NCBI RefSeq assembly: GCF_036634175.1
Contig: NZ_JAZIFX010000001.1
Span: 4,340,001-4,404,000 of the forward strand
Source: Streptomyces sp. P9-A2
Lineage (GTDB): Bacteria; Actinomycetota; Actinomycetes; Streptomycetales; Streptomycetaceae
Direction: 5' to 3'
DNA length: 64,000 nucleotides
The stretch's first letter is position 1. Every line of letters starts with the position of its first letter. Positions 34,403 to 43,080 of the stretch are shown here, piece by piece. The notes under the pieces were generated by a model. The model was not told the DNA's origin. It ran no database searches and saw only the letters and a program-made list of their open reading frames with translations. The translations under genes were made by a program, and so were the position numbers.

Positions 34403-34876
34403 ACGCATGTCCCCGATACCGCGGTCGTGCGGGCCGAGATCTGTGCCTTGATGAAAAGCGTGAGCACTCAGCAGGAAAGTGTTGTTTGAGCGCTCAGAAG
34501 AGCGCTATGTGGACAGTGTTGGCCGAAATGCTCACGCTTTTTTGGGTAGGTGTGCCGCATGGCGACAGCGTGTACGTCGGCAACGCGGGCAAGGGCGCGG
34601 CGCCGGCCCGAGGTGTCCGACGCCGAGCGGGAGTTCCGCGGGCAGGCCGCACGCACGGCGACCGGGGCTCACATAGTGGCCATGAGGGTGTGACGCGGGG
34701 CACTTTCCGAGTGGTCCGCGTCGCCCTGGGCATGAGCTCCCCTGCGCGGGTGCCCGGAAGTCTCACGATGCGATATCGAGGAGGCGTTTTCCGGGTGCTC
34801 GATAGAATGAGCCGACCGCGCCGGGCGCACCCGTGCGCACAGCGTGGGACAACGACGGAATGAGCGAGGAGCGCAC
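34403..34876. other. Intergenic region DUF5063-ask with palindromic element
   Basis: About 470 nt. It holds the second 88-nt palindrome (34454-34541). Toward ask there is TAGAAT at 34803-34808 as a possible -10, with no good -35. No gene of its own is supported. Confidence 0.5.
34454..34541. repeat. 88-nt palindromic intergenic element, copy 2 (inverted)
   Basis: Outer arms AAAAGCGTGAGCA (34454-34466) and its complement (34529-34541) match perfectly. The apex AGCGCTC (34489-34495), loop AGAA, GAGCGCT (34500-34506) forms a 7-bp stem. Its reverse complement aligns with the element at 19698 without gaps. Confidence 0.85.
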
Positions 34877-36154
34877 GTGGGCCTTGTCGTGCAGAAGTAC
34901 GGAGGCTCCTCCGTAGCCGATGCCGAAGGCATCAAGCGCGTCGCCAAGCGGATCGTGGAAGCCAAGAAGAACGGCCACCAGGTGGTCGTCGTGGTTTCCG
35001 CGATGGGCGACACGACGGACGAGTTGATCGATCTCGCCGAGCAGGTATCCCCGATCCCTGCCGGGCGCGAGCTCGACATGCTGCTGACCGCGGGAGAACG
35101 GATCTCCATGGCCCTGCTGGCCATGGCGATCAAAAACCTGGGCCACAACGCCCAGAGCTTCACCGGCAGCCAGGCGGGTGTCATCACCGACTCGGTCCAC
35201 AACAAAGCCCGCATCATCGACGTCACGCCCGGCCGGATCCAGGCCTCGGTGGACGACGGGAACATCGCCATCGTCGCCGGTTTCCAGGGCGTCAGCCAGC
35301 AGGGCAAGAACATCACCACACTCGGCCGGGGCGGCTCCGACACCACCGCGGTGGCCCTGGCGGCCGCCCTCGACGCCGAGGTGTGCGAGATCTACACCGA
35401 CGTCGACGGTGTGTTCACCGCCGACCCGCGGGTGGTGAAGAAGGCTCGGAAGATCGACTGGATCTCGACCGGCGACATGCTCGAACTGGCGGCCTCCGGG
35501 TCCAAGGTGCTGCTCCACCGCTGTGTGGAGTACGCCCGCCGGTACAACATCCCGATCCACGTCCGCTCGTCCTTCAGCGGACTGCCGGGCACGTGGGTCA
35601 GCAGTGAGCCGATTCAGCGAGGGGGCAAGAAGGTGGAGCAGGCGCTCATCTCCGGTGTCGCGCACGACACCTCCGAGGCCAAGGTCACGGTCGTCGGTGT
35701 GCCGGACAAGCCGGGCGAGGCGGCCTCGATCTTCCGCACGATCGCCAATGCCGAGATCAACATCGACATGGTCGTGCAGAACGTGTCCGCCGCCTCCACC
35801 GGCCTCACGGACATCTCGTTCACGCTGCCGAAGACCGACGGCCGCAAGGCCATCGACGCCCTGGAGAGGAACAAGGGCTCCATCGGTTTCCAGTCCCTGC
35901 GCTACGACGACCAGATCGGCAAGATCTCCCTGGTCGGCGCCGGTATGAAGACCAACCCCGGGGTCACGGCCGACTTCTTCACCGCGCTGTCCGACGCGGG
36001 CGTGAACATCGAGCTGATCTCGACCTCCGAGATCCGTATCTCGGTCGTCACCCGCAAGGACGTCGTGGACGATGCCGTCAGCGCCGTGCACACCGCCTTC
36101 GGGCTGGACTCCGACAGCGACGAGGCCGTCGTCTACGGGGGTACCGGCCGCTGA
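34877..36154 (+). CDS. ask: Aspartate kinase (alpha subunit)
   Basis: Phosphorylates aspartate, the first step to lysine, threonine, methionine and, in Streptomyces, diaminopimelate and some antibiotics. It has 425 residues: [54 protein letters not shown] in the catalytic half, and two ACT domains in the C-terminal half ([30 protein letters not shown] and [33 protein letters not shown]). The GTG at 34877 was chosen by family length. It overlaps asd by one base. Likely subject to concerted Lys/Thr feedback. Confidence 0.96.
   Translation: MGLVVQKYGGSSVADAEGIKRVAKRIVEAKKNGHQVVVVVSAMGDTTDELIDLAEQVSPIPAGRELDMLLTAGERISMALLAMAIKNLGHNAQSFTGSQAGVITDSVHNKARIIDVTPGRIQASVDDGNIAIVAGFQGVSQQGKNITTLGRGGSDTTAVALAAALDAEVCEIYTDVDGVFTADPRVVKKARKIDWISTGDMLELAASGSKVLLHRCVEYARRYNIPIHVRSSFSGLPGTWVSSEPIQRGGKKVEQALISGVAHDTSEAKVTVVGVPDKPGEAASIFRTIANAEINIDMVVQNVSAASTGLTDISFTLPKTDGRKAIDALERNKGSIGFQSLRYDDQIGKISLVGAGMKTNPGVTADFFTALSDAGVNIELISTSEIRISVVTRKDVVDDAVSAVHTAFGLDSDSDEAVVYGGTGR
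35633..36154 (+). CDS. ask: Aspartate kinase beta subunit (internal in-frame start)
   Basis: An in-frame GTG at 35633 with GAGGGGGCAAG just upstream would start a 173-residue polypeptide ([12 protein letters not shown]) consisting of the two ACT domains. Related actinobacteria and Bacillus make such a beta subunit from the same gene, giving an alpha2-beta2 enzyme. The site and frame are seen here; use in this organism is inferred. Confidence 0.6.
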   Translation: MEQALISGVAHDTSEAKVTVVGVPDKPGEAASIFRTIANAEINIDMVVQNVSAASTGLTDISFTLPKTDGRKAIDALERNKGSIGFQSLRYDDQIGKISLVGAGMKTNPGVTADFFTALSDAGVNIELISTSEIRISVVTRKDVVDDAVSAVHTAFGLDSDSDEAVVYGGTGR

Positions 36155-37215
36155 TGACGCGGTCCGGGCGACCGGCGCTCGCGGTCGTGGGGGCGACCGG
36201 AGCCGTCGGCACGGTCCTGCTCCAGATCCTGTCCCAACGCGCGGACGTCTGGGGCGAGATCAGACTGATCGCCTCCCCGCGCTCGGCCGGCCGCAAGCTG
36301 ACCGTGCGCGGCGAGGAGACCGAGGTCGTGGCGCTCACCGAGGAGGCCTTCGACGGGATCGACGTCGCGCTGTTCGACGTCCCCGACGAGGTCGCCGCCC
36401 GGTGGGCGCCCGTCGCCGTCGCGCGGGGCGCGGTGGTGGTCGACAACTCCGGTGCCTTCCGCATGGATCCACAGGTGCCCCTCGTCGTCCCCGAGGTCAA
36501 CCCGCACACCGCGCGGATCCGCCCGCGCGGGATCCTCGCCAACCCGAACTGCACCACCCTGTCGATGATCGTCGCCGTGGGTGCGCTGCACGCCGAGCTC
36601 GGGCTGCGCGAGCTGGTCGTCTCCTCGTACCAGGCGGTCAGCGGCGCCGGGCACGCGGGCGTGCGGACCCTGCGGGAGCAGCTCTCCCTGGTGGCGGGCA
36701 CGGAGCTGGGGACCGGCCCCGGTGACGTACGCCGGGCCGTGGGGGACAACACCGGGCCGTTCGCGGAGCCGGTCGCGCTGAACGTCGTGCCATGGGCCGG
36801 GTCGCTGCGCGAGGACGGCTGGTCCTCGGAGGAGATGAAGGTCCGCGACGAGTCCCGCAAGATCCTCGGCCTGCCCCGCCTCCCGGTCGCCGTGACCTGT
36901 GTACGGGTGCCGGTGATCACCGTGCACTCGCTCACCGTGCACGCCCGCTTCGAGCACGAGGTCACCGTCGACGGGGCCCGCGAGATCCTCGCCACCGCAC
37001 CCGGTGTCGTGCTGTACGACAATCCCGCCGCGGGTGAGTTCCCCACGCCCGTCGATGTCGTCGGCACCGACCCGACCTGGGTGGGGCGGGTGCGCCGTGC
37101 CCTGGACGACCCGACGGCGCTCGAGCTCTTCGTCTGCGGCGACAACCTCCGCAAGGGCGCCGCCCTCAACACCGCGCAGATCGCCGAGTTGGTGGCGGTG
37201 CAGGGCCGGCCTTGA
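36154..37215 (+). CDS. asd: Aspartate-semialdehyde dehydrogenase
   Basis: Reduces aspartyl phosphate with NADPH, the second step of the aspartate pathway. 353 residues: [16 protein letters not shown] (NADP site), [26 protein letters not shown] with the catalytic Cys, and [22 protein letters not shown]. The ATG overlaps the ask stop (TGATG), so the two genes are translationally coupled. Confidence 0.95.
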   Translation: MTRSGRPALAVVGATGAVGTVLLQILSQRADVWGEIRLIASPRSAGRKLTVRGEETEVVALTEEAFDGIDVALFDVPDEVAARWAPVAVARGAVVVDNSGAFRMDPQVPLVVPEVNPHTARIRPRGILANPNCTTLSMIVAVGALHAELGLRELVVSSYQAVSGAGHAGVRTLREQLSLVAGTELGTGPGDVRRAVGDNTGPFAEPVALNVVPWAGSLREDGWSSEEMKVRDESRKILGLPRLPVAVTCVRVPVITVHSLTVHARFEHEVTVDGAREILATAPGVVLYDNPAAGEFPTPVDVVGTDPTWVGRVRRALDDPTALELFVCGDNLRKGAALNTAQIAELVAVQGRP

Positions 37216-37237
37216 TCTTCCGTATTGTAAATAACCC

Positions 37238-37265
37238 TTGGTCACAGCATTTATTTTTGTAGGAT
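37238..37265 (+). promoter_or_regulatory. Candidate vegetative promoter
   Basis: TTGGTC (37238-37243) and TAGGAT (37260-37265) with a 16-nt AT-rich spacer resemble an HrdB-type promoter. It would drive the leader of the sigma-factor operon about 430 nt before its start codon. Confidence 0.5.
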
Positions 37266-37373
37266 CTATGCAAGTGATGTGAACCGGTCATGTGTCTCGG
37301 ATCTCTTGATCCCGAACGGTTTGCGGTCAAGGATTTACCTTTCGCCCCACGCAACCGCGTGCCGGGCGAAGAG

Positions 37374-37427
37374 CGTCTCTGCGGGCATCCCCTTCGGGGT
37401 GCTCTTGAGGGGCGAGACGGTCTTTTT
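37374..37427 (+). terminator. Terminator- or attenuator-like hairpin in a leader
   Basis: CGTCTC (37374-37379) pairs with GAGACG (37414-37419), enclosing a smaller GCATCCCC/GGGGTGC stem, and is followed by GTCTTTTT. A T-run after a stem is rare in this genome. Because a promoter candidate lies upstream, it may be a leader attenuator as well as an end. Confidence 0.55.
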
Positions 37428-37465
37428 CGGACGTGGGGACGTCCGGAGCGGACGTGGGACGTCCG
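37428..37465. promoter_or_regulatory. Tandem operator-like palindromes
   Basis: CGGACGT-N4-ACGTCCG (37428-37445) and CGGACGT-N3-ACGTCCG (37449-37465) lie 21 bp apart, two helical turns. This is typical of cooperative protein binding; each could also fold as an RNA hairpin. The sigma factor gene is downstream. Confidence 0.65.
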
Positions 37466-37688
37466 TTCATATGAGGCATAGGGGAAGAGCGGGACGCATG
37501 AGGGCATTCGGTGTGCTGTCGGTGGTGCTGCCCGGCGTGAACGAGGCGCAGTCGTCGAGGGGCGGCGTACGACCGGCACGGGGCGGTGATCGGCGGGGCC
37601 CGGGCGATGCGGAACGGTCTGTACCGGGCGCCGTGAACATCACGTCCGGCACGTACAACCCTCGTGGGGGGAAGCGTGTCCAACTGGC

Positions 37689-38363
37689 GTGGCTGAGGTA
37701 CTCGATTTCGCAACGCCGCGCGGCCCGGCTCTACGGCCGCCACGCCAGGCTCTCCGACCCCGCAGGGCCGGTGCGTCCGGTGGCATGCCGGTGATCGCGC
37801 CGATGCCCGCAGCGCGGCCTGCCCGCATACCCAGTCAGCGTGACGGCGGTGCCGACGACGTAGTGGCGGCCGGCACGACCGTCGACCATCTCACCGAGAC
37901 CTATCGCGCGCACTACCGCTCGCTGTTGGGCCTCGCCGCGCTCCTCCTCGACGACACCGCCTCCTGCGAGGACGTCGTCCAGGAGGCGTTCATCCGCGTT
38001 CACTCCGCACGCAAACGCGTCCGGGACCCGGAGAAGACCCTGGCGTATCTGCGCCAGACGGTCGTCAACCTCTCCCGTTCCACGCTGCGCCGCCGCATCA
38101 TCGGCCTCAAGCTGCTCTCCAAGCCCATGCCCGACATGGCCAGCGCGGAGGAAGGCGCGTACGACCTGCTGGAACGCGACTCCCTCATCAAGGCCATGAA
38201 GGGGCTGCAGCGCCGTCAGCGCGAGGTGCTGGTGCTGCGCTACTTCGCCGACATGACCGAGGCGCAGGTCGCGTCGACGCTCGGCGTTTCGCTGGGCTCG
38301 GTGAAGGCGTACGGCTCGCGCGGGATAGCGGCGCTGCGGGTGGCCATGGAGGCGACCGTATGA
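37689..38363 (+). CDS. RNA polymerase sigma factor (ECF, SigE-type)
   Basis: A 224-residue sigma-70 family protein. After a Pro/Arg-rich N-terminus (about 60 residues) comes region 2 (LTETYRAHYRSLLGLAALLLDDTASCEDVVQEAFIRVHSARKRVRDPEKTLAYLRQTVVNLSRS) and region 4 (LQRRQREVLVLRYFADMTEAQVASTLGVSLGSVKAYGSRG). The start is uncertain: GTG at 37689 or ATG at 37785. It overlaps by 4 nt a membrane protein that may be its anti-sigma partner. Tandem palindromes lie upstream. Confidence 0.88.
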   Translation: MAEVLDFATPRGPALRPPRQALRPRRAGASGGMPVIAPMPAARPARIPSQRDGGADDVVAAGTTVDHLTETYRAHYRSLLGLAALLLDDTASCEDVVQEAFIRVHSARKRVRDPEKTLAYLRQTVVNLSRSTLRRRIIGLKLLSKPMPDMASAEEGAYDLLERDSLIKAMKGLQRRQREVLVLRYFADMTEAQVASTLGVSLGSVKAYGSRGIAALRVAMEATV

Positions 38364-39922
38364 GCGCCGGCAAGGACGTGCGCGGCGAGGAGCGCGAGCA
38401 GGAAGGACGCGGGGCGGAAGGACGCGGGGCGGAGGGGCGCGCGGCGGAGGAAAGCACTCCCGTGCGTACCCCCGGGAGTGAACAGTGTGACCCCGAGGGC
38501 GACGAGCGGGAACCAGAGGGAAGCGAACCCGAGGAACGGGAGCCCGAAGTGCGTGCGGCCGGGGAGCGCGAACCCGAAGAGGGCGCGCCCGAGGGGCGGA
38601 CGGTCGGGGAACGGACGGCTGAGGAGCAGGCGGCCGAGAAGCGGACGACCGGGGAGCGGACGGCTGGGGCGCATGCGTCCGATGGCACGTCCGAGTCCGA
38701 CGGCACGTTCGACGCCGAGGGCGTGACCGGAGCCGACGGCCCGGGATCCCCCGGCGTGGACGGTCCGCGCGCGCCGCGTGGGCCGGTGTCGCCGCTCGGA
38801 CAGCAGATGAAGCAATCGCACGCTGGGAACGGAACTGTGAACGACGGCAGCGACCGCAACGCCGGTCCGAACGCTCAAGGACCCGAGCAGGAAGCGGGGC
38901 AGGGAACCGGCCTGCTCGCCCCGGACGAGCTGGAGCTGCGCAGCCTGCTGCACAGCTCGGTGCGCGTGGTGGAGCCGAGCGAGGGCTCGCTGGACTACCT
39001 GCGGCGCGCCGTGCCGGCCCGCCGGGCACGCAAGCGGCAGGTCCTCGTCGGCGCGGCGGCCGCCTTCCTCTTCGTCGGCACGGGCGTACCGGCTCTCGTC
39101 CACGTTTCCAACTCCGCCGACGCCGACCCGTCCGCCGTCGGTCATGCCTCGCAGGCCCAGGGCGGCACCGGCGAGGGCCTGGACCCCGAGGGTGGCGAGA
39201 CCACCGCGGGCGGCACCTCGGACCAGGTCGAGAAGGAACGGAAGGACGGCGGGAAGGACAAGGAGAAGGAAGCCGACACCGGGGCGAGCACCGGCGTGAC
39301 GGAGGGGGCGGACCCCTCGGCGAGCGCGGCCTCGGGGTCACCCGTCTGTACGGCCGCACAGCTCGGTCCGGCCGTCGCGAGCAGCGACGCCCCCGACTCC
39401 ACCGGCGCGGTCTACGGCTCCTTCCGGGTCGCCAACGTGTCCACCACCGGCTGTACCGTCGGCGGCCCGGGAAGCCTGGGCGTGACGCCGCTGGGCGCGG
39501 CCGACGCCACCAAGGTGGGCTCGGCCCGGCACATGGCCGGGGACGCGGCGGCGGGCCTGCCGGACCCGTCCCTGGAGGCCGGGCAGCTCGTGCTCAAGCC
39601 GGGTGAGTCGTACGACGTGAAGTTCGCCTGGGTGCCCTCCGAGACCTGCCCCACCGACGGCGGGGGCGGCGACAACGGCGGTACCGGCGAGCCCTCGCCC
39701 GACCCCAGCCCCTCCGATGACCCGACGGCCGGCGACGGCACGTCCACGGGCGGCGACACGGGTATCGTGACCCAGCTCCTCACGGCGGACGGCACGGCCG
39801 ACGGCAGCGTGACGCTGACGTACACCCCGGTGTCGGGAACGGGCGCGGTGACCGTCACGGTGTCCAACGCCTGCGCGGGGACCGTCTACTGGACGGGACT
39901 GCTGCCGACCACGGCGAGCTGA
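38360..39922 (+). CDS. Membrane-anchored protein, likely partner of the sigma factor
   Basis: A 520-residue protein. Residues 1-135 are a Glu/Gly/Arg-rich low-complexity cytoplasmic stretch with many EREPE-type repeats. Residues 185-215 carry ELELRSLLHSSVRVVEPSEGSLDYLRRAVPARRARKRQ. One transmembrane helix (VLVGAAAAFLFVGTGVPAL) follows, then a Glu/Lys/Gly-rich linker. The C-terminal outer domain resembles DUF4232 (CTAAQLGPAVASSD, GSFRVANVSTTGCTVGGPG, cysteine pairs). Overlap with the sigma gene suggests an anti-sigma or sensor role, but no canonical zinc anti-sigma motif is seen. Confidence 0.75.
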   Translation: MSAGKDVRGEEREQEGRGAEGRGAEGRAAEESTPVRTPGSEQCDPEGDEREPEGSEPEEREPEVRAAGEREPEEGAPEGRTVGERTAEEQAAEKRTTGERTAGAHASDGTSESDGTFDAEGVTGADGPGSPGVDGPRAPRGPVSPLGQQMKQSHAGNGTVNDGSDRNAGPNAQGPEQEAGQGTGLLAPDELELRSLLHSSVRVVEPSEGSLDYLRRAVPARRARKRQVLVGAAAAFLFVGTGVPALVHVSNSADADPSAVGHASQAQGGTGEGLDPEGGETTAGGTSDQVEKERKDGGKDKEKEADTGASTGVTEGADPSASAASGSPVCTAAQLGPAVASSDAPDSTGAVYGSFRVANVSTTGCTVGGPGSLGVTPLGAADATKVGSARHMAGDAAAGLPDPSLEAGQLVLKPGESYDVKFAWVPSETCPTDGGGGDNGGTGEPSPDPSPSDDPTAGDGTSTGGDTGIVTQLLTADGTADGSVTLTYTPVSGTGAVTVTVSNACAGTVYWTGLLPTTAS

Positions 39923-39940
39923 GCCGGCAACGCCTGCCCG

Positions 39941-40777
39941 TCAGACCCCTGACGGGCTGGGCTGGTCCTGCTGGTCCTGCTGGTCCTGCTGTCGGCCCGG
40001 CTCGGGCTTCGCATCCTCGTCCGGGACCAGGCCCAGTTCCGTGTCCCGGACGAGTTCCGCCTCGCGGCGCACCAGCCGGAACCACATGAAGATCACGAAG
40101 CCCACGAAGGCGAACCACTCGGCGGTGTAGCCGAGGTTCTGGAAGGCCTTGAGGTCCAGCCCGGTACCGCTGGGTGCGACCGCGGGCACCGCCCGCATCC
40201 CCGAGTCGCCCTGGTCGAGGGTGATCCACGCGTCGTACAGGTCGTGGGGCACCAGGTTCACCAGGGACGCCGAGCTGATCGCGCCGGTCTGTCCCCCGGG
40301 CAGGCCGCTGAGAGCGGGGACGCCATTGCTGCCGGGAGTCTCGGACGCCTGGAGCGCCCCGGTGACGGTGACCTCGCCGTCCGGCGGCGCGGGCGTGCCG
40401 GCCAGCTCCGGATCGCCGGGCAGCCAGCCCCGTACGACGGGCAGCACCTTGCCGGTGTCGGTGTGCAGCAGCGTCAGGACGTAGTGACCGGGTTCGCCGT
40501 CGAGGTCGCGGTGGGGCACGAGGAGCTGTTCCTCGTAGCGGCCGCTCGCGGTGGCCGGCTTGCCGGACGTCTCCTTGGTGACCGGCAGCAGCGCCTCCAG
40601 CGGCCGGGCTTTCTCCTGCCGGCCGGAGGTGACGTTCTCCTCGGCGCCGCGGTGGTTCTCGACGCGGTCCTCGAACCGGCCCAACTGCCATGAACCCATG
40701 AAGATGCAGAAGGGGATGGCGAGCAGCACGAAGACGTTGATCCCCCACCATCGGGGCGTCAGCAGAAACCGGTACAC
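39941..40777 (-). CDS. SURF1 family cytochrome oxidase assembly protein
   Basis: A 278-residue protein with one membrane helix at each end (WWGINVFVLLAIPFCIFMGSWQLGRFEDR and WFAFVGFVIFMWFRLVRREAEL) and the SURF1 core between them: SGRYEEQLLVPHRDLDGEPGHYVLTLL, VVRGWLPGD and LVNLVPHDLYDAWITL. SURF1 helps insert heme a into cytochrome c oxidase. The GTG at 40777 begins at VYRFLLTPRWW, after GGTGGGGG. The C-terminal tail has a QQDQQDQQDQ repeat. Confidence 0.9.
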   Translation of the reverse strand: MYRFLLTPRWWGINVFVLLAIPFCIFMGSWQLGRFEDRVENHRGAEENVTSGRQEKARPLEALLPVTKETSGKPATASGRYEEQLLVPHRDLDGEPGHYVLTLLHTDTGKVLPVVRGWLPGDPELAGTPAPPDGEVTVTGALQASETPGSNGVPALSGLPGGQTGAISSASLVNLVPHDLYDAWITLDQGDSGMRAVPAVAPSGTGLDLKAFQNLGYTAEWFAFVGFVIFMWFRLVRREAELVRDTELGLVPDEDAKPEPGRQQDQQDQQDQPSPSGV

Positions 40778-40848
40778 ACCCCCACCGTACGGTGCCGCGT
40801 CCGGAAACCGTCCCGCGGGGCAGCCTCGGAGACCCGGGATTTCGCCGG

Positions 40849-40904
40849 TGGTCCACAGGTTGAGGATCCCGTTGTCCACAGGCTGGGGACCTCGGTTGTC
40901 CACA
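40849..40904 (+). promoter_or_regulatory. Cluster of three DnaA boxes
   Basis: TGGTCCACA (40849-40857), TTGTCCACA (40872-40880) and TTGTCCACA (40896-40904) lie in the same orientation, 23 and 24 bp apart. TTGTCCACA is the preferred Streptomyces DnaA box. They fill the 178-nt divergent promoter between SURF1 and the S9 peptidase, so DnaA could be titrated here or regulate these genes. Confidence 0.8.
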
Positions 40905-40955
40905 GGCTGATGGTCTCGGCGGCGCGACACCCGTCGGGAAGGGCACTATGGGGCC

Positions 40956-43001
40956 ATGACTGAGAGCAACGGGTCCGGCGCATCGGCGGGTCGGACGGAC
41001 CGGACCGAGCGAGTACATCAGGGCGAGCGGATGCCCGACTGGGAGAAGCGCTTCCGGGCACCCCGGGTGTCCCTGCCCGACTGGGCGGAGGACGCCCCCG
41101 ACCGTTCCCTGTTCGTGTCGAACGCGACGGGGACGTACGAGCTGTATGCCTGGGACCGGTCGACCGGTGAGCAGCGCCAGGTGACGGACCGGCCCAACGG
41201 CACCACGGACGGCGTGCTCTCGCCGGACGGCGAGTGGATCTGGTGGTTCGACGACAAGGACGGCGACGAGTTCGGCGTCTGGCGCCGCCAGCCGTTCGCG
41301 GGTGGTCCCGACGAGCTCGCCGCTCCGGGGCTGGACGCCTCGTACCCGGCCGGTCTCGCCCTCGGCAGGGACGGACGCACGGCCGTCGTGGGCCGTTCCA
41401 CGGACGAGGACGGTACGACGATCCATCTGGTGCGGACCGTCCCACGAGCCGAAGGGACCAAGGGGGCCGAGGGGGCTGAGGGGACCAAGGGGGCCGAGGG
41501 GACTGAGGGGGCCAAGGGGGCCGAGGGGACTGAGGGGGCTGGAGAAGCCGAAGGGGCCGAGGAGCCCGTGGTGCCGGTGGTGCCGGTGGTGCCGGTGGTG
41601 CCGGTGGAGATCTACCGGCACCGTGAGTCGGCGGGCGTCGGGGACCTCTCGCACGACGGATCGCTGATCGCCATCGAGCACACCGAGCACGGCGACGCGA
41701 TGCACTCCGCGCTGCGCGTGCTGCGCCCCGACGGCACCACGGTCGCCGAGCTGGACGACACCAAGGGCGGCACCGAGGAGCTGGGCCTGGAGGTGCTGGG
41801 CTTCGCTCCCGTCGACGGTGACACGCGTCTGCTCATCGGTCACCAGCGGCGCGGCCGCTGGGAGCCCCTGGTGTGGGACGTGGCGACGGGTGAGGAGACG
41901 GACCTCTCCCTGGAACTGCCGGGTGACGTGAGTGCCGAGTGGTTCCCGGACGGCACGGGTCTGCTCGTCGCGCACGGCTTCGAGGGCCGCAGCGAGCTGT
42001 TCCGCTACGACCTGGCGGGCCCTGAGCTGGTGGAGATCGACACCCCGCGCGGCACCGTCTCGGGCGCGACGGCCCGGCCGGACGGCAGTGTGGAGTACCT
42101 GTGGTCGTCGTCGGCCCAGCCGTCGGCGGTCCGCTCCACGACCGGCGAGGTCGTCCTGGACCCGCCGGGGATGCGCTCGCCCGGTTCGGTGCCGGTGGAG
42201 GACGTCTGGGTGGAGGGCCCCGGTGGCCGTATCCACGCCCTGGTCCAGAAGCCCGAGGGCACGACCGGTCCGCTGCCCACCGTCTTCGACATCCACGGCG
42301 GCCCCACCTGGCACGACAGCGATTCCTTCGCCGCCGGCCCGGCCGCCTGGGTCGACCACGGGTACGCGGTGGTCCGCGTCAACTACCGGGGCTCCACGGG
42401 CTACGGCCGCGCCTGGACCGACGCGCTGAAGCACCGGGTCGGGCTGATCGAGCTGGAGGACATCGCCGCGGTCCGCGAGTGGGCGATCGGCTCGGGCCTC
42501 GCGGACCCCGACCGCCTGATCCTCACCGGCGGCTCCTGGGGCGGCTACCTCACCCTGCTCGGCCTGGGCGTCCAGCCCGACGCGTGGACGCTGGGCATCG
42601 CGGTGGTCCCGGTCGCCGACTACGTCACGGCGTACCACGACGAGATGGAGGCGCTGAAGGCGATGGACCGCACGCTGCTCGGCGGCACGCCCGAGGAGGT
42701 GCCCGACCGGTTCGCGGCGTCCTCCCCGATCACCTACGTCGACCGGGTGAAGGCGCCGGTCTACATCTCGGCCGGGGTGAACGACCCCCGCTGCCCGATC
42801 CGGCAGATCGAGAACTACGTCCACCGCCTCCAGTCCCGCGAAGCCCCCCACGAGGTCTACCGCTACGACGCGGGGCACGGCTCCCTGGTGGTCGACGAGC
42901 GGATCAAGCAGGTCCGCCTGGAACTGGACTTCGCGGAAAGGCACTTGGGGACGAGGGCGGGGACGGGGACGGGGACAGAACGAGGACAGAGGCAGGAGTA
43001 G
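40956..43001 (+). CDS. S9 family prolyl oligopeptidase / acylaminoacyl peptidase
   Basis: A 681-residue serine peptidase. The N-terminal half is a beta-propeller with repeats such as TGTYELYAWDRSTGEQRQVTD. The hydrolase domain has HGGPTWHDSD, nucleophile Ser527 in LTGGSWGGYLTL, Asp610 in SAGVNDPRCP and His641 in YDAGHGS. A striking low-complexity insertion near residues 167-213 (TKGAEGAEG units then VVPVVPVVPV) sits in a propeller loop and is not typical of the family. Probably cytoplasmic; no signal peptide. Confidence 0.93.
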   Translation: MTESNGSGASAGRTDRTERVHQGERMPDWEKRFRAPRVSLPDWAEDAPDRSLFVSNATGTYELYAWDRSTGEQRQVTDRPNGTTDGVLSPDGEWIWWFDDKDGDEFGVWRRQPFAGGPDELAAPGLDASYPAGLALGRDGRTAVVGRSTDEDGTTIHLVRTVPRAEGTKGAEGAEGTKGAEGTEGAKGAEGTEGAGEAEGAEEPVVPVVPVVPVVPVEIYRHRESAGVGDLSHDGSLIAIEHTEHGDAMHSALRVLRPDGTTVAELDDTKGGTEELGLEVLGFAPVDGDTRLLIGHQRRGRWEPLVWDVATGEETDLSLELPGDVSAEWFPDGTGLLVAHGFEGRSELFRYDLAGPELVEIDTPRGTVSGATARPDGSVEYLWSSSAQPSAVRSTTGEVVLDPPGMRSPGSVPVEDVWVEGPGGRIHALVQKPEGTTGPLPTVFDIHGGPTWHDSDSFAAGPAAWVDHGYAVVRVNYRGSTGYGRAWTDALKHRVGLIELEDIAAVREWAIGSGLADPDRLILTGGSWGGYLTLLGLGVQPDAWTLGIAVVPVADYVTAYHDEMEALKAMDRTLLGGTPEEVPDRFAASSPITYVDRVKAPVYISAGVNDPRCPIRQIENYVHRLQSREAPHEVYRYDAGHGSLVVDERIKQVRLELDFAERHLGTRAGTGTGTERGQRQE

Positions 43002-43080
43002 GGGCAGGGACGGAGACGGGGACGGAGACGGGGACGGAGACGGGGACGGAGAACGGGGACGGGGACGGGGACGGGCAGGC
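42947..43080 (+). repeat. G-rich 6/12-bp repeat tract
   Basis: From the end of the peptidase gene onward, GGGGAC and GGAGAC units repeat for about 130 nt. Four or more G-runs close together give quadruplex potential on the + strand. The tract runs on into a 300-nt space with no gene before the convergent channel gene. Confidence 0.75.

Larger units (their letters stand above)
37216..37688. other. 473-nt control region upstream of the sigma factor
   Basis: It begins with an AT-rich stretch (37216-37290) that is unusual here. It contains a promoter candidate (37238-37265), a terminator or attenuator-like structure (37374-37427) and two identical palindromes (37428-37465). An open frame from 37498 to 37794 has low complexity and no family, and overlaps the sigma gene; I do not annotate it. 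Confidence 0.6.

Noticed and set aside
37498..37794. A 98-codon frame starting MRAFGVLSVV between asd and the sigma gene.
   Set aside because: No family, low complexity, and it overlaps the sigma factor coding region.
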